From: Sepiola atlantica
Taxonomy: Eukaryota; Mollusca; Cephalopoda; Sepiida; Sepiolidae
Direction: 5' to 3'
Length of the DNA stretch: 64,000 nucleotides
Assembly: GCA_963556195.1 (NCBI GenBank)
Contig: OY744525.1
Coordinates: 23,315,218-23,379,217, forward strand
Each line of letters begins with the position of its first letter. Positions within the stretch are counted from its first letter, which is position 1. Below are positions 13,563 through 22,615 of the stretch, piece by piece. A model generated the notes under the pieces. It was given only the letters and a program-made list of their open reading frames with translations. It made no database searches and was not told the origin of the DNA. A program made the position numbers and the translations under genes.

Positions 13563-13959
13563 AAAGAAGCTTTGAGTTATTTTAAACAAAAAGACAAAAA
13601 AAAAAAAGAAAGGAAAATGCAGTTTAAATTCCCAGAGAAACTAACTAAATCCAAAATAGTGTAGACTTAACATTTGTTGGAAAATTCATAAATAAATAAT
13701 ATATAATAGTAAGTAAATAAAATAAAAAGGGGGATTAAGTATCTAACAGTGAAACAAAAGCAGGAGACCTTAACGTAAGCATCTAATATAAACACGGGGA
13801 TCTTCAGCTGTTTACCATGTAACTGTTTCAGAGATTTAAAAACAGGACAGTTATATGCATGGCTCTCCAATGGTACAGATAAAACTACCATTTCCCCAAT
13901 AATCAAGTGTCGAAATAATTCAGCTTAAAATGTTACTTATATATACATAAATAAATAAT

Positions 13960-13964
13960 AATAA

Positions 13965-13998
<34 letters not shown>

Positions 13999-14073
13999 TA
14001 CTACCCTTAAGACTACCGTGTGATATGGTAATTTGCATATCAAATAAAATTCTTTATAACAATAGTAATACTA

Positions 14074-14128
<55 letters not shown>
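13960..14128. repeat. Two (AAT)n arrays
   Basis: Trinucleotide AAT tracts at 13960-13998 and 14074-14128, each followed by a similar TACGATATGGTA-type segment, so the pair may be one duplicated unit of about 115 bases. Confidence 0.9.
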
Positions 14129-14130
<2 letters not shown>

Positions 14131-14206
14131 TACAATCTAAACACTACACCTACGAACCATTCTACGATATGGTAGCTAGAAATAAAATTATATAGGAATT
14201 AAGGTT

Positions 14207-14372
<166 letters not shown>

Positions 14373-14375
14373 TTG

Positions 14376-14721
14376 GTAGTTTGCTTAAAGCATTGCTGGG
14401 AACAGTAGTAATATGTTAAGAAGGCTGAGGGCAATGCAGAGTGCCGGATAGTTTGTAAACGGGAAGGAGCAACAGACGGATTTTTCCTTTGGTGTTTATT
14501 ATTATTTTTGACAAAGGGAAGATTTTCCCGAAATATTAAATAAATGATTTTTAATCATTATCCGAACAACACACAAACAGCCGACACCACACTTGCTGTT
14601 ATGTAAGATTTTAAGAAAAAATGAATTGTAATTCCACCCCACTGCGATTTACTGTTTTTGTTCCTTCCAGCTTACAACCTACCCGGCACTCTGCATTACC
14701 CTCTGCCTTCTTAACATATTA

Positions 14722-14735
<14 letters not shown>
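14376..14735. mobile_element. Foldback element with hammerhead-like variant core
   Basis: Arms 14400-14465 and 14660-14730 are inverted copies (GTAATATGTTAAGAAGGC against GCCTTCTTAACATATTAC). Inside, 14508-14533 reads TTGACAAAGGGAAGATTTTC followed by CCGAAA: a hairpin GGGAA/TTCCC sits between TTGACAA and GAAA, where a canonical hammerhead has CTGANGA. The same altered core is seen at about 55800 and 55880. The start of the element (GTAGTTTGCTTAAAGCATTG) also resembles 55626-55646. Confidence 0.6.

Positions 14736-14772
<37 letters not shown>
14716..14772. repeat. (TA)n microsatellite
   Basis: TA tract at the edge of the foldback element. Confidence 0.95.
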
Positions 14773-15033
14773 TAGAAAAAATATGACCCGTTGGGTCACC
14801 CATTGAGCTCGAGTTAGATTGTTTGAATCAGAAAAAAAGTGAGTTTGCAAAGCCAGTTAAATATAACAAAAAGTAAAAACGAAATCCAAATTTAGTGTCT
14901 TTCTTCCCCCCCCCCTCTCTTTATATATACGGATTAGATAATATTACAACAACTGGTGATATTGCCTTATGTTTATAATGGACTATTCCAATCTTTTTAT
15001 TCTTCCCTTTCTTTATTACCTTCGACTCTTAAT

Positions 15034-15037
<4 letters not shown>

Positions 15038-15081
<44 letters not shown>
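15038..15081. repeat. (GA)n microsatellite
   Basis: Uninterrupted GA tract. A lone B-box GGTTCGAGTCC follows at about 15131 without a clear A box. Confidence 0.95.
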
Positions 15082-15084
<3 letters not shown>

Positions 15085-15410
15085 CAGAAGCGAGAATGAT
15101 AGACGCTATGTAAAATAAGAGCGGGGATGTGGGTTCGAGTCCATTGTCCATTGTAGCTAATTAGAACAATTAAAATGGAAGTTTCTTTCAAACGTAATTC
15201 AATCCCAAAACTGAGGAATACGTGATTAAAGTATATAAGAAAAAAGCCTTAGGAAAACAAACGTTCGTTTAGTATAATAATGGATGTATGAAACTCAACT
15301 TCTCAAAATGGGAACCGAACTGAATCGGGACATAAAACCTTTCACACAAAGGATTCGATATTCTTTTAGATTAACCCTTTTTCATAATAATAAATTAGAA
15401 TGTGACTTCG

Positions 15411-15460
15411 CTTTTACACCTTACTGCAGTTTCATGGATTATTCATCAGAAATGTATAAA
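15411..15460 (-). ncRNA. Hammerhead ribozyme candidate A (type I)
   Basis: On the minus strand: core CTGATGA (15449-15443), a short 2-bp stem II (AT AATCC AT), GAAA (15433-15430), palindromic stem III ACTGCAGT, H17 = A, then the 3' strand of stem I. Stem I pairs UUUAUACAUUU with AGGUGUAAAAG: eleven positions with one mismatch and two G-U pairs. Every core nucleotide is canonical. Stem II is unusually weak. Self-cleavage after H17 would be expected if it folds; that is inference. Confidence 0.65.
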
Positions 15461-15639
15461 TAGAATCCCGAATTCTACTGCAAACTTTAAGTGGATTCTA
15501 ACTTTCTTTTCAACTCAGATGTGCATGACGTCACTGCAAGTTTCCGTTGCAGGAATACCAATTTATGTATCAGCGCAAAATAAGGATAAACATTTCACAT
15601 TTTAAACTGATGGATCTAATTGAAGTGACATAAATATGG

Positions 15640-15730
15640 CTGGCATGGTTACCCTATGTTGCCCGGGAGCATGGAAAACAAAATAAAAGAGCTAAAAAGT
15701 GTTTGTAACATCTTTCTTTTTAAACTTCTC
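15640..15730 (-). mobile_element. Helitron-like 3' end, decayed
   Basis: TGTTGCCCGGGAGCATGG and the following AAAAGTGTTTGTAACATC-type sequence match 46257-46350 and 19014-19090, which carry the CTAG end on the minus strand. Here the CTAG itself is mutated. Confidence 0.4.
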
Positions 15731-15842
15731 TCTCTCCCTCCTGCCTCACCTCTCCCTCCTACCTCACCTCTCCCTCCTACCTCACCTCTCCCTCCTATCT
15801 CCCCTCTCCCTCCTATCTCCCCTCTCCCTCCTATCTCTTCTC
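15728..15842. repeat. 18-bp pyrimidine minisatellite
   Basis: Six copies of CTCTCCCTCCTACCTCAC with C/T substitutions. The Pro/Leu/Ser frames read here are artefacts. Confidence 0.92.
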
Positions 15843-16109
15843 TCTCTTTCCTATCTCTTCTCTCATCCTTTTTCTCTCTTTCTCTGGCAACTGGAAAAAA
15901 ACAGTTGACAAATTACCACATGATAACATTAAAAAATTGCTCTAAATGTCAACCCCCCTCCCCGATTAATTCTGTTTCTATTGACCCTCAAAAGAATGAA
16001 TATTACAAATAAAATGTGTTTATATTTTGTTCGAGGCAATGCTGCAAAAGAATACCTGCTTTGTGGATGAGTCTTGCATAGTTTTTTACTTTTATCTAGA
16101 CACACAGAC

Positions 16110-16250
16110 ACATTTGGTCCATTCTATTCCTCATTTTACATCCTCTCATAGTATTCTTCATCATCCAGGTGACAACCATCTCATCAACCCTTATCCTCAA
16201 GTGTTTATGTGCCTCCTCTTTAAAAAGATGTAGGATACTGGTGTGAAAAT
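16110..16250 (+). mobile_element. LINE-B tail with the inverted junction
   Basis: This is a close copy of 12410-12525: CATCCTCTCATAGTATTC, GTGACAACCATCTCAT, CTTATCCTCAAGTG, then CCTCCTCTTTAAAAAGATGT and GGATACTGG, which belongs to the inverted reverse-transcriptase piece. Confidence 0.8.
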
Positions 16251-16439
16251 TAAAAAAAAAATTTTCTTTTGCTTGATATAATTAATTATTCTTCGTTCAA
16301 TTGTAGATCAAACATTGGAGTCAAACGTTTAACTCTAAAGTATCATCTACACTTGATTGAAAAAAGAATATGTAAACTTTTCGAAATATGCCTAAGTGAC
16401 CGAATTCTTAATCTGAAATCTCAGATATATAATTAACCT

Positions 16440-16620
16440 AGAAAACATCTACAAAACCGATCAATTGCTGATCTAGTATGTCTAGAAGGAATGGTGGAAG
16501 AGTGCAGAGAAAGAGGTAAACCACAAAGAAAATGGTATGAACCTATGTTTCTGGACTTCCAGATCTATCAGCAAGCTTGACAAAGTAGCGAGAGACGGGA
16601 GGTCTTCATGTAAGGGACGT
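16440..16620 (+). pseudogene. LINE-C C-terminal fragment (RTE-like ending)
   Basis: One frame reads RSIADLVCLEGMVEECRERG followed by KPQRKWYEPM. The pattern (E.....R.RG.P...W.D) is typical of the extreme C-terminus of RTE-like and related LINEs. Stops and frameshifts follow. No reverse transcriptase is attached. Confidence 0.5.
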
Positions 16621-17125
16621 GTTTGAGCGAAAAAGTTTAAAATTCAAAAGTCACTCCCAACGGAAGTCAAGGAAACCACGTGATTTCCGGCTGGGGCTTT
16701 TCTGTTTTTTTCGTGGCCACATTTCCAGCAGAGAAGACGTGTCCAGGGACGGTTCCATTAGGGGGCAGCGTGCGGCGTGGCTGATGTAGCGAGGCAAGGT
16801 ATCCGTTTATCTGTCTCTCTCTCACATGTATACAAGTTGTATCTCTGATATTTTCCTTTGACTGTCTTTCTTAAATAAACCTTTCATATAAAAAACCGGT
16901 ATCAAAGTGAGCTTATCAGCAAAAGAAAAAAAAATTTTTAATTTTCGATTTGTCTGTGGGACAAAGAGGAATTACAGGTGTTCGCTGATATATGAAAGTA
17001 AAGAGATTGAAAGAACAGAAGAAAAGTTAGGTTGTGGTCGTTCGACGATATATGAAGATTAAGAAATTGAAAGAACAATTGAAAGGTATGAGTATGGATT
17101 GATTGTTCCTTTGGTCATTTGAATG
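16621..17125. other. No recognised feature
   Basis: It includes an internal near-duplication (TTCGCTGATATATGAAAGTA at 16981 and TTCGACGATATATGAAGATT at 17041), a direct repeat of about 60 bases. Confidence 0.35.
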
Positions 17126-17128
17126 CAC

Positions 17129-17130
<2 letters not shown>

Positions 17131-17177
<47 letters not shown>
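17131..17177. repeat. (TA)n microsatellite
   Basis: TA tract. Confidence 0.95.
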
Positions 17178-17179
<2 letters not shown>

Positions 17180-17281
17180 TCTGAAGCTTGTTATACAACT
17201 TCATTGAGCTTGCAATTTGGAACATTTTCGAATATTACAAAAAGTATATACTTAAATAATTATTTTCTGTAAGAACCCATA

Positions 17282-17322
<41 letters not shown>
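17282..17322. repeat. (TA)n then (GA)n
   Basis: Compound microsatellite. Confidence 0.95.
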
Positions 17323-17333
<11 letters not shown>

Positions 17334-17388
17334 AGAAGGTAGTGCAGTATTAGTGCAGTTCCAACGAGAGAAAAGTATATATGTAAAG

Positions 17389-17638
17389 GAGTAAGGCTAC
17401 CAGCATTTGTAAAATGTTTTTTTCAACATTTATTTATTATTTTGTTGTTTTATCATTTTATAATTTTATATAACGCGTTTCAAGCGGTGGTCCGCTTTCA
17501 TCAGATATGTAAATCCATTTATTTACATATCTGATAGAAGCGGGCCACCGCTTGAAACGCGTTATATAAAATTATAAAATGATAAAATAATAAATAAATG
17601 TTGAAAAAAACATTTTACAAATGTTGGTAGCCTTACTC
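17389..17638. mobile_element. Near-perfect 250-bp palindrome carrying hammerhead cores
   Basis: The arms GAGTAAGGCTACCAGCATTT and AAATGTTGGTAGCCTTACTC are inverted, as is all the sequence between, with only a few mismatches. Each arm carries a hammerhead-type sequence pointing outward from the centre. (TA)n lies just outside. It resembles two head-to-head copies of one end of a Penelope-like or retrozyme-like element. Confidence 0.85.
17468..17508 (-). ncRNA. Hammerhead ribozyme candidate B
   Basis: Minus strand: stem I 5' ATAT, core CTGATGA (17504-17498), stem II AAGCGG/CCGCTT with loop ACCA, GAAA, minimal palindromic stem III ACGCGT, H17 = U, stem I 3' ATAT. All conserved core bases are present. 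The mirror copy at about 17531 on the plus strand has CTGATAG in place of CTGATGA, so G8 and A9 are changed and it should be inactive. A 2-bp stem III is typical of Penelope-type hammerheads, which may act as dimers. Confidence 0.75.
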
Positions 17639-17640
17639 AG

Positions 17641-17641
17641 G

Positions 17642-17666
<25 letters not shown>
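17641..17666. repeat. (TA)n microsatellite
   Basis: TA tract bordering the palindrome. Confidence 0.95.
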
Positions 17667-17673
<7 letters not shown>

Positions 17674-17691
17674 AATATGGTAATACGCTAC

Positions 17692-17736
17692 ATAGAAACG
17701 TTTGTGTTTCATTCAAGAGAGAAATCATCAGTCTAA
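17692..17736 (-). ncRNA. Hammerhead ribozyme candidate C
   Basis: Minus strand: stem I 5' TAGA, CTGATGA (17731-17725), stem II UUC/GAA with loop UCUCUU and a U-U at its base, GAAA (17710-17707), stem III AC...GT with loop ACAAAC, H17 = U, stem I 3' TCTA. Stem I is a perfect 4-bp match. Stem II is short. Confidence 0.65.
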
Positions 17737-17777
17737 ATCTATTGCCATAAATATATTTTATACCATATATATATTAT

Positions 17778-18292
17778 ATACAAATGTCGTTGAATATGAC
17801 AGACAACTTATGTTTGGATATCCTTGTGTGGATCCTTTCCATTAGTCGAATTGGGGTTTTTGATTCGGTGGGGAATTGGCTGATGAATCTGCCGTAACCG
17901 TTGATGTCCCAAGTACTTTCAGGCCCACCAGGTCCATCTTCAGGGTAATCAAGTAAAAACCATGGTGTTAATATTAATATTTAGTTTTGGCGAGAATTAT
18001 ATTATTAATACAGAACTAAAGTTAACATTCTAAAATGTTTATAGTGCTATCACTAGTGTTACAATTAATTGTGTTAATGGCTGTTTTTGGGGTTTTGGTG
18101 TATAAAGCTTCTAATATATAGAGTGTTTGTTTATTATTGGTATGTTCTAATGTTGTGGTGTTTTCTACTCAGAGTTTTCGAAATTGGGAGCCGGGGGGGG
18201 ATGCTGATTAGTAAGATGCTGAGCATACCAATAATAAACACAAGGATATCCAGACATAAGTGGTCTGTCATATTCAACGACATTTGTATTAC
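17778..18292 (-). mobile_element. Penelope-like or retrozyme-like remnant with inverted ends
   Basis: Outer arms 17778-17840 and 18230-18290 are inverted copies (TACAAATGTCGTTGAATATG near both ends). The interior is non-coding and includes hammerhead candidate D. Size and plan match the elements at 19992-20332 and 35018-35476. Confidence 0.6.
17907..17946 (-). ncRNA. Hammerhead ribozyme candidate D
   Basis: Minus strand: CTGAAGA (17943-17937), stem II GGACC/GGGCC with one A-G mismatch and loop TGGT, GAAA (17920-17917), palindromic stem III AGTACT, H17 = U. Only two base pairs support stem I, so the fold is incomplete. Confidence 0.5.
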
Positions 18293-18304
18293 AGAGAAAA
18301 TGCT

Positions 18305-18306
18305 GC

Positions 18307-18339
<33 letters not shown>

Positions 18340-18340
18340 T
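18305..18340. repeat. (TA)n microsatellite
   Basis: TA tract with one TTT interruption. Confidence 0.9.
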
Positions 18341-18344
18341 CAAG

Positions 18345-18740
18345 AGAAGCTATTGACCCCTAACTCTGAAAGTAATGTATTATTATTATTGTATTTTCAT
18401 CTATTTCTGATTTTATGACATATTTTTTCATTCTTAAACATACACATGACTATAGTCACAACGAACAATGTAGTAATATATTATAAAGTCAATCCTACAA
18501 CCAGCTTTATAAATGTTTTCCAATAAAGGTTAGCGATTATGTGAAATGCGCACCAATTAATTCTGCCAATTCAAGCTGGATCAGATGTAGCACACTAATG
18601 AAAGTTGCTACTCGACAGATATCGAATATAGTTTGTTACTTAACTGCACATAGGCCTAAAGTGCTTTCACAAACCACATCGTAGAATCAGGTGTCTATAG
18701 TGAAAGAACTTTCCTTTATGTGCATAGTGTCAGGTGGAAT
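18345..18740. other. No recognised feature
   Basis: AT-rich sequence without frames or repeats I can name. Confidence 0.3.
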
Positions 18741-18744
18741 TTCC

Positions 18745-18920
18745 ATGAACAGAGTTTTTTTCCAAGAACTTCCCAGCTGTATAACATATAACCAAGGGAA
18801 TAATTCACTGCAAACTATACAATCCTCTCATAATATTCTTTAACATTCAACTGACAATTCATCGATCTCATTAACCCTTATCCTAGTGTGGCTTTTGTAA
18901 AAAAATGTACATAACTGGCA
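18745..18920 (+). mobile_element. LINE-B tail, diverged copy
   Basis: TTTCCATGAACAGAGTTTTT, ATCCTCTCATAATATTC, CATTAACCCTTATCC and a decayed form of the inverted junction (ATGTACATAACTGGCAG) follow the order of 12250-12535. All frames are broken. Confidence 0.7.
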
Positions 18921-19013
18921 GAAGTCTTTTAATAATCAAGACGAAATATAAATTGTTATATCCGTTTTTTTTTATTTCATTTATCTCTCTCTTTATATAT
19001 ATATATATATATA

Positions 19014-19090
19014 CTAGCAGGGCTACCCAGGATTGCCCGGGGCAAAAGTTTAACATATTTCTATTAAAACTTCTGTCTCCCTTTCTAGTA
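19014..19090 (-). mobile_element. Helitron-like 3' end
   Basis: On the minus strand GGGCAATCCTGGGTAGCCCTG is followed directly by CTAG (19014-19017) and then T. The GGGCAA...-CTAG layout matches 818-821, 28110-28113 and 46257-46260. Confidence 0.5.
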
Positions 19091-19219
19091 TTCTACTAAA
19101 TTTTCAGATATTATTCGTTCCGAAAAAAGGCTGATCAAGAATATATCAACTTTGTGGGTCTTTGTTTTGTGGTTTTGAACTTTTAGCTGGACACACAAAC
19201 ACCTGCCCTTTGTATAATG

Positions 19220-19225
<6 letters not shown>

Positions 19226-19280
<55 letters not shown>
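19226..19280. repeat. (TA)n microsatellite
   Basis: TA tract. Confidence 0.95.
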
Positions 19281-19286
<6 letters not shown>

Positions 19287-19315
19287 CTGGTGAGGTTTTG
19301 TTCATATTAAGAACT

Positions 19316-19365
19316 TGGGCTGATGAAGTTCAACTGATTCCCAGCTAGAACTGAAACATGTCTGC
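19316..19365 (+). ncRNA. Hammerhead ribozyme candidate E (core only)
   Basis: CTGATGA (19320-19326), a 26-base stem II built on AGTTC/GAACT with inner CTG/CAG, GAAA (19353-19356), then CATGTC, giving the minimal stem III AC/GT and H17 = C. I could not find a matching stem I. Related but mutated versions lie at 19540-19600 (minus) and 19585-19625 (plus), sharing GTCTGCAAATGTG. Confidence 0.5.
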
Positions 19366-19404
19366 AAATGTGCAGCCAAAAATGTTTGCATAAATAATCT
19401 CTGT

Positions 19405-19497
19405 AAGGAGACATGAAAGTGGCGCAAATTTGTTCTATTTGGAGAATTAATTTTACCCGTCCTGGAACGGATATTTTTCTAGCATATTTAGTGTAGG
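19405..19497 (+). mobile_element. Helitron-like 3' end, family H-B
   Basis: GACATGAAAGTGGCGCAAA continues to CCGTCCTGGAACGG, a hairpin, and ends ATATTTTTCTAG about 11 bases later. The same ending recurs at 27225-27312 and 43385-43466. A terminal hairpin followed by CTAG is a Helitron 3' signature. Confidence 0.5.
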
Positions 19498-19839
19498 TTT
19501 TTCTTCATACAAATATTATTGGCTACACATTTGCAGACATATTTCAGCTATCTTTCTCATTATCATCTTTGTAATAAAAGGTTGGTGTGAGGCTCAGCTG
19601 ATTTACTGCTGCGGCCGAAATATGACTGCAAATAAAAACTTATACTAAATACACAACTCTATTTGTTATTATGTAAACACAGTAAGGATTCACTAGATAA
19701 ACTCCTCTGAGCAAGGTTTTACCAGAATTGTATGTACGTATACATATGAGGGAGTTTAAAACCTGAAGTGAAATTCCGGACAAAATGGAATAGTTGATAA
19801 GCATGTGAACAGACTAGTATAAATAAGAACACATCTCTA

Positions 19840-19958
19840 AAGTCAACCAATGTTTCGGTCACATCAGCGCTATTATTCTGTGGTGTAGAATGACTTCATT
19901 GAAAGAGAAGAGAGTTAACTTCAGCGCTTTGCTATATAAATGACATTTTTTTCTTTTT

Positions 19959-19990
<32 letters not shown>
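19840..19990. repeat. Unassigned sequence with (TA)n at its end
   Basis: Minus-strand GCTGATGTGACCGAAAC at about 19857 looks like a hammerhead core with stem II deleted. A TA tract occupies 19963-19990. Confidence 0.4.
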
Positions 19991-19991
<1 letters not shown>

Positions 19992-19993
<2 letters not shown>

Positions 19994-20332
19994 ATGAAAA
20001 GGGATTAGAAAAGCGAAAGGCAAATCTTTTTTCTATTCAGTTGCTCAATGCAAGGGCAATTTATTCAGTTATTTTTTTCCTTAAGCCAGGCTTTTCAAAG
20101 ATCAAAATCTTATCATCAGAGGAAATTGCTGGGATAGATAAGTCGGCAAAGGCCAAGATTTAAAATTTGAAAAAGTAAAACAAAGATTGTGGGGTAGAAA
20201 CAAACAAGGCAAAACGCTGCCAAAATGCAAGCAAATATCCGATTGCAAAAAAATCCGGTGCGGAATATACCTTGCATTGAGCAACTGAATTGAAAAAAGA
20301 TCTGCCTTTCGCTTTTCTAATTCCTTTTCATC
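19992..20332 (-). mobile_element. Penelope-like or retrozyme-like element with inverted arms
   Basis: Arms of about 65 bp (GATGAAAAGGGATTAGAAAA at the left, its near complement at the right, including TTGCATTGAGCAACTGAAT) enclose about 210 bp holding hammerhead F. Element-strand sequence after the ribozyme matches 33203-33290, a copy 13 kb away on the other strand, and the sequence before it matches 33075-33150. No protein is encoded. Confidence 0.75.
20076..20125 (-). ncRNA. Hammerhead ribozyme candidate F (complete type I)
   Basis: Minus strand, in order: stem I 5' TTTCCT, core CTGATGA (20119-20113), stem II AAGAT/ATCTT with loop TTTG and a U-U at its base, GAAA (20096-20093), stem III AAGC/GCTT with loop CTG, H17 = A, stem I 3' AGGAAA. 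Stem I is six perfect pairs and stem III four. All invariant core positions are present. Cleavage is predicted after A17 (position 20082). Confidence 0.82.
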
Positions 20333-20425
20333 TTTCTACCTATCTATCTGCTCAATCCTGTATATTGAGCTGTGCACTTTTCACAATAGGTTTTACCTTT
20401 CCTAAAAGTTCGCTTTTAGTTCTCC

Positions 20426-20429
<4 letters not shown>

Positions 20430-20463
<34 letters not shown>
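20430..20463. repeat. (TA)n microsatellite
   Basis: TA tract. Confidence 0.95.
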
Positions 20464-20470
<7 letters not shown>

Positions 20471-21932
20471 AGGGAGGCGAGTTCTTGCTGTGAATGTCGT
20501 ACAAGGAGGACCCAGGGATTGGAGCGCAATCAAATACATTCCATGGAAATAACGATTGAGAAAATTTTGCATCGTCTCTTCTGTGAGAAAAAGAGTGAAG
20601 GGAACAGAAGAGATCTTCACCCCCTCACGTGAGACTCCACACTTGTCTCTTCTCGTTCCTCATCCTTTTCTATCTCCCTTATATTCTGTACTATCCTGTA
20701 CTCCCCTCTATTTCCTTTTAATAAAATTTTAAAATAACATTTTTTCACTCATTTTTGATGAGGTCGTTTTAATAAAGACGACATCTAAAATCTCAGTCGA
20801 TTTGGTTGCATTCTTGGTCTATCCGCTCTTTCCGTTTCATTTTGTTGGATTTTATCCAGATATTTTCTTTATATTTATATATATATATATATATATTTAT
20901 ATACATTCCAAAAAGTATGCAAGTCAAATATAAAGCAGTAACCTGTTTCCTTTTTTACCTTGTCTGATTTCTGGGCTATAGGGGGGGGGGGTATTTGTGG
21001 TTAGACCCGTGCGCTTCACAAAACCTAACTCCCAGGTTGCATGTTTATCATAGCATCAAAAGGAGAGAGTCAAGGTCATTATACTTTAGGTATCCTAAAA
21101 TGGAGGCAGTTGAGGGATTCGGCTCTACTTTTCTCTTTCTTGTTAATTGGATTTATTTGTATACTAGTGACAGGTGTAAAAGGGGCAAGGAGAGGGAGTT
21201 CGCTTGGGGTTCATAGTCACTCGCCTACGATCTATGATAAAGCCCCACCCCACCCACCCTTTTGGAGATTATTTTCTTTGTAATCAAACTAATGTTATTT
21301 TTACATCACCACAAATGATATAATTTTAATGAAATTTATACCATTTATTAAATAAATTATATATTTTAGAAAGAAGGCAAGTTTTAAAATTTATTTAACG
21401 TCACAACCATTTTAAAAATGGCGAAAATCTGATGGCGTTTTAGTTTATGCAAAATAAATATTAACAAAAAAATGCGGCTTAATGTTTTTTTGTTTTTTTT
21501 AAAGAATATGTTGTTACTGTTAAAAGCGGTTCTAATGACACCAGAGACTTCAACCCCAGAGCTCCGCTGAAGCTATCCCATCTCGAACTCACCAGAAGAT
21601 TTGCAAAATGAGGTGTTCTATAGTTTGTCTGTATGATGACTGCAAACTTGTGATCGAGCATTGCATGAAGCTTTTTTAAGTGAAGAAAGGCTTCGCACAA
21701 AACAAATCCCATTTTCTAAGTGACTACCAACCTAACCCCAAAAAAGAAGAGCAAGTCTACATCATTGTCAGCCACAGTCCCGTTTTCCTTCTCCTTGATG
21801 CCTGACTTAAACAACGGCTGAAGGGGACATCCCTTCAAGTGGTTTTTACCGCGCTCTCAGACATCGACCTGAGCATTTCTATGTTCCAGCACACAATACA
21901 CACATACATACACTTATCTAAAATCTCACAGA
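20464..21932. other. No recognised gene
   Basis: It contains a (TA)n tract at 20872-20896, and at 20750-20795 a string TTGATGAGGTCGTTTTAATA followed by AAGACGAC that looks like a decayed hammerhead with GAAA lost. Open frames of 73-80 codons near 21000-21280 overlap in two frames and show no motif. Confidence 0.3.
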
Positions 21933-21960
21933 ATATATATATATATATATATATATATAT
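21933..21960. repeat. (TA)n microsatellite
   Basis: TA tract abutting the palindrome. Confidence 0.95.
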
Positions 21961-22007
21961 GGGAAAATGAAAAAGGAAAACCAAAAAATGGATGTTTTTT
22001 ATGTGTA

Positions 22008-22048
22008 CATCAACGTTTCGTCTTTATTTATAAGACTTCATCAGGATG
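22008..22048 (-). ncRNA. Hammerhead ribozyme candidate G
   Basis: Minus strand: stem I 5' CATC, CTGATGA (22044-22038), a bulged A, stem II GTCTT/AAGAC with loop ATAAATA, GAAA, palindromic stem III ACGT, H17 = U, stem I 3' GATG. A loopless ACGT stem III can form only between two molecules or two arms, as proposed for dimeric Penelope hammerheads. Confidence 0.72.
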
Positions 22049-22197
22049 ATAATATAGAGAAAAAATGTCATGCAAGTACAGATACATGTAGGGTAGACAT
22101 ATTGGGAGGGAAAATAAAATGAAATAATGGCCACTACTGGGTGGACGTCCTACCCTACATGTATCTGTACTTGCATGACATTTTTTCTCTATATTAT

Positions 22198-22238
22198 CAT
22201 CCTGATGAAGTCTTATAAATAAAGACGAAACGTTGATG
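22198..22238 (+). ncRNA. Hammerhead ribozyme candidate H
   Basis: Mirror copy of candidate G on the plus strand: CATC, CTGATGA (22202-22208), stem II, GAAAC (22227-22231), GTT, GATG. Sequence is identical across the core. Confidence 0.72.
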
Positions 22239-22317
22239 TACACATAAAAAACATCCATTTTTTGGTTTTCCTTTTTCATTTTCCCATCACGTCGGATTAC
22301 CTTCATCCTTCTCTTCC

Positions 22318-22319
22318 CA

Positions 22320-22355
<36 letters not shown>
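22318..22355. repeat. (TA)n microsatellite
   Basis: TA tract with one GTA. Confidence 0.95.
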
Positions 22356-22404
22356 CTAGCAAAACATTACACGCGCTCTGGGCAGTAATCACACAAAAAT
22401 CAGA

Positions 22405-22615
22405 CCGGCAGAGTTCAGGCCATTGAGGTGGCTTGTTCACTGTCAGGCTGAGGTATTGGTCATGTGCAGTTCTAGGAAGCCCATCCTCCAAGGCTTTACC
22501 TTCTCACCGTTTGGGAAGAGGTTAGTTTATTGTTAGTCGCCTGAAGCGCCCCTTACTGGGGAATGCCAACAGAGCTGCATAGGCGAGTGCTCTTTCCCTA
22601 GGGTGCCGGCTTTTC
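22405..22615 (+). repeat. Interspersed repeat R3, copy 2
   Basis: Reverse-complement partner of 12700-12900; shares CGCCCCTTACTGGGGAATGC and GGCTTTACCTTCTC. The family is not recognised. Confidence 0.65.

Larger units (their letters stand above)
21961..22285. mobile_element. 325-bp palindrome with a hammerhead in each arm
   Basis: Arms of about 138 bp (GGGAAAATGAAAAAGG at the left end, CCTTTTTCATTTTCCC at the right) are almost identical; the central spacer is about 50 bp. Each arm contains a complete hammerhead core. (TA)n flanks both sides. It looks like a head-to-head pair of one element end. Confidence 0.88.

Noticed and set aside
15085..15145. tRNA gene near GGTTCGAGTCC
   Set aside because: A B box alone, without an A box or a cloverleaf, is not enough.
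19845..19870. CTGATGTGACCGAAAC as a hammerhead
   Set aside because: No room for a stem II hairpin.
20750..20800. TTGATGAGGTCG...GACGAC as a hammerhead
   Set aside because: Stem II is plausible but GAAA has become GACA, and C3 is U.
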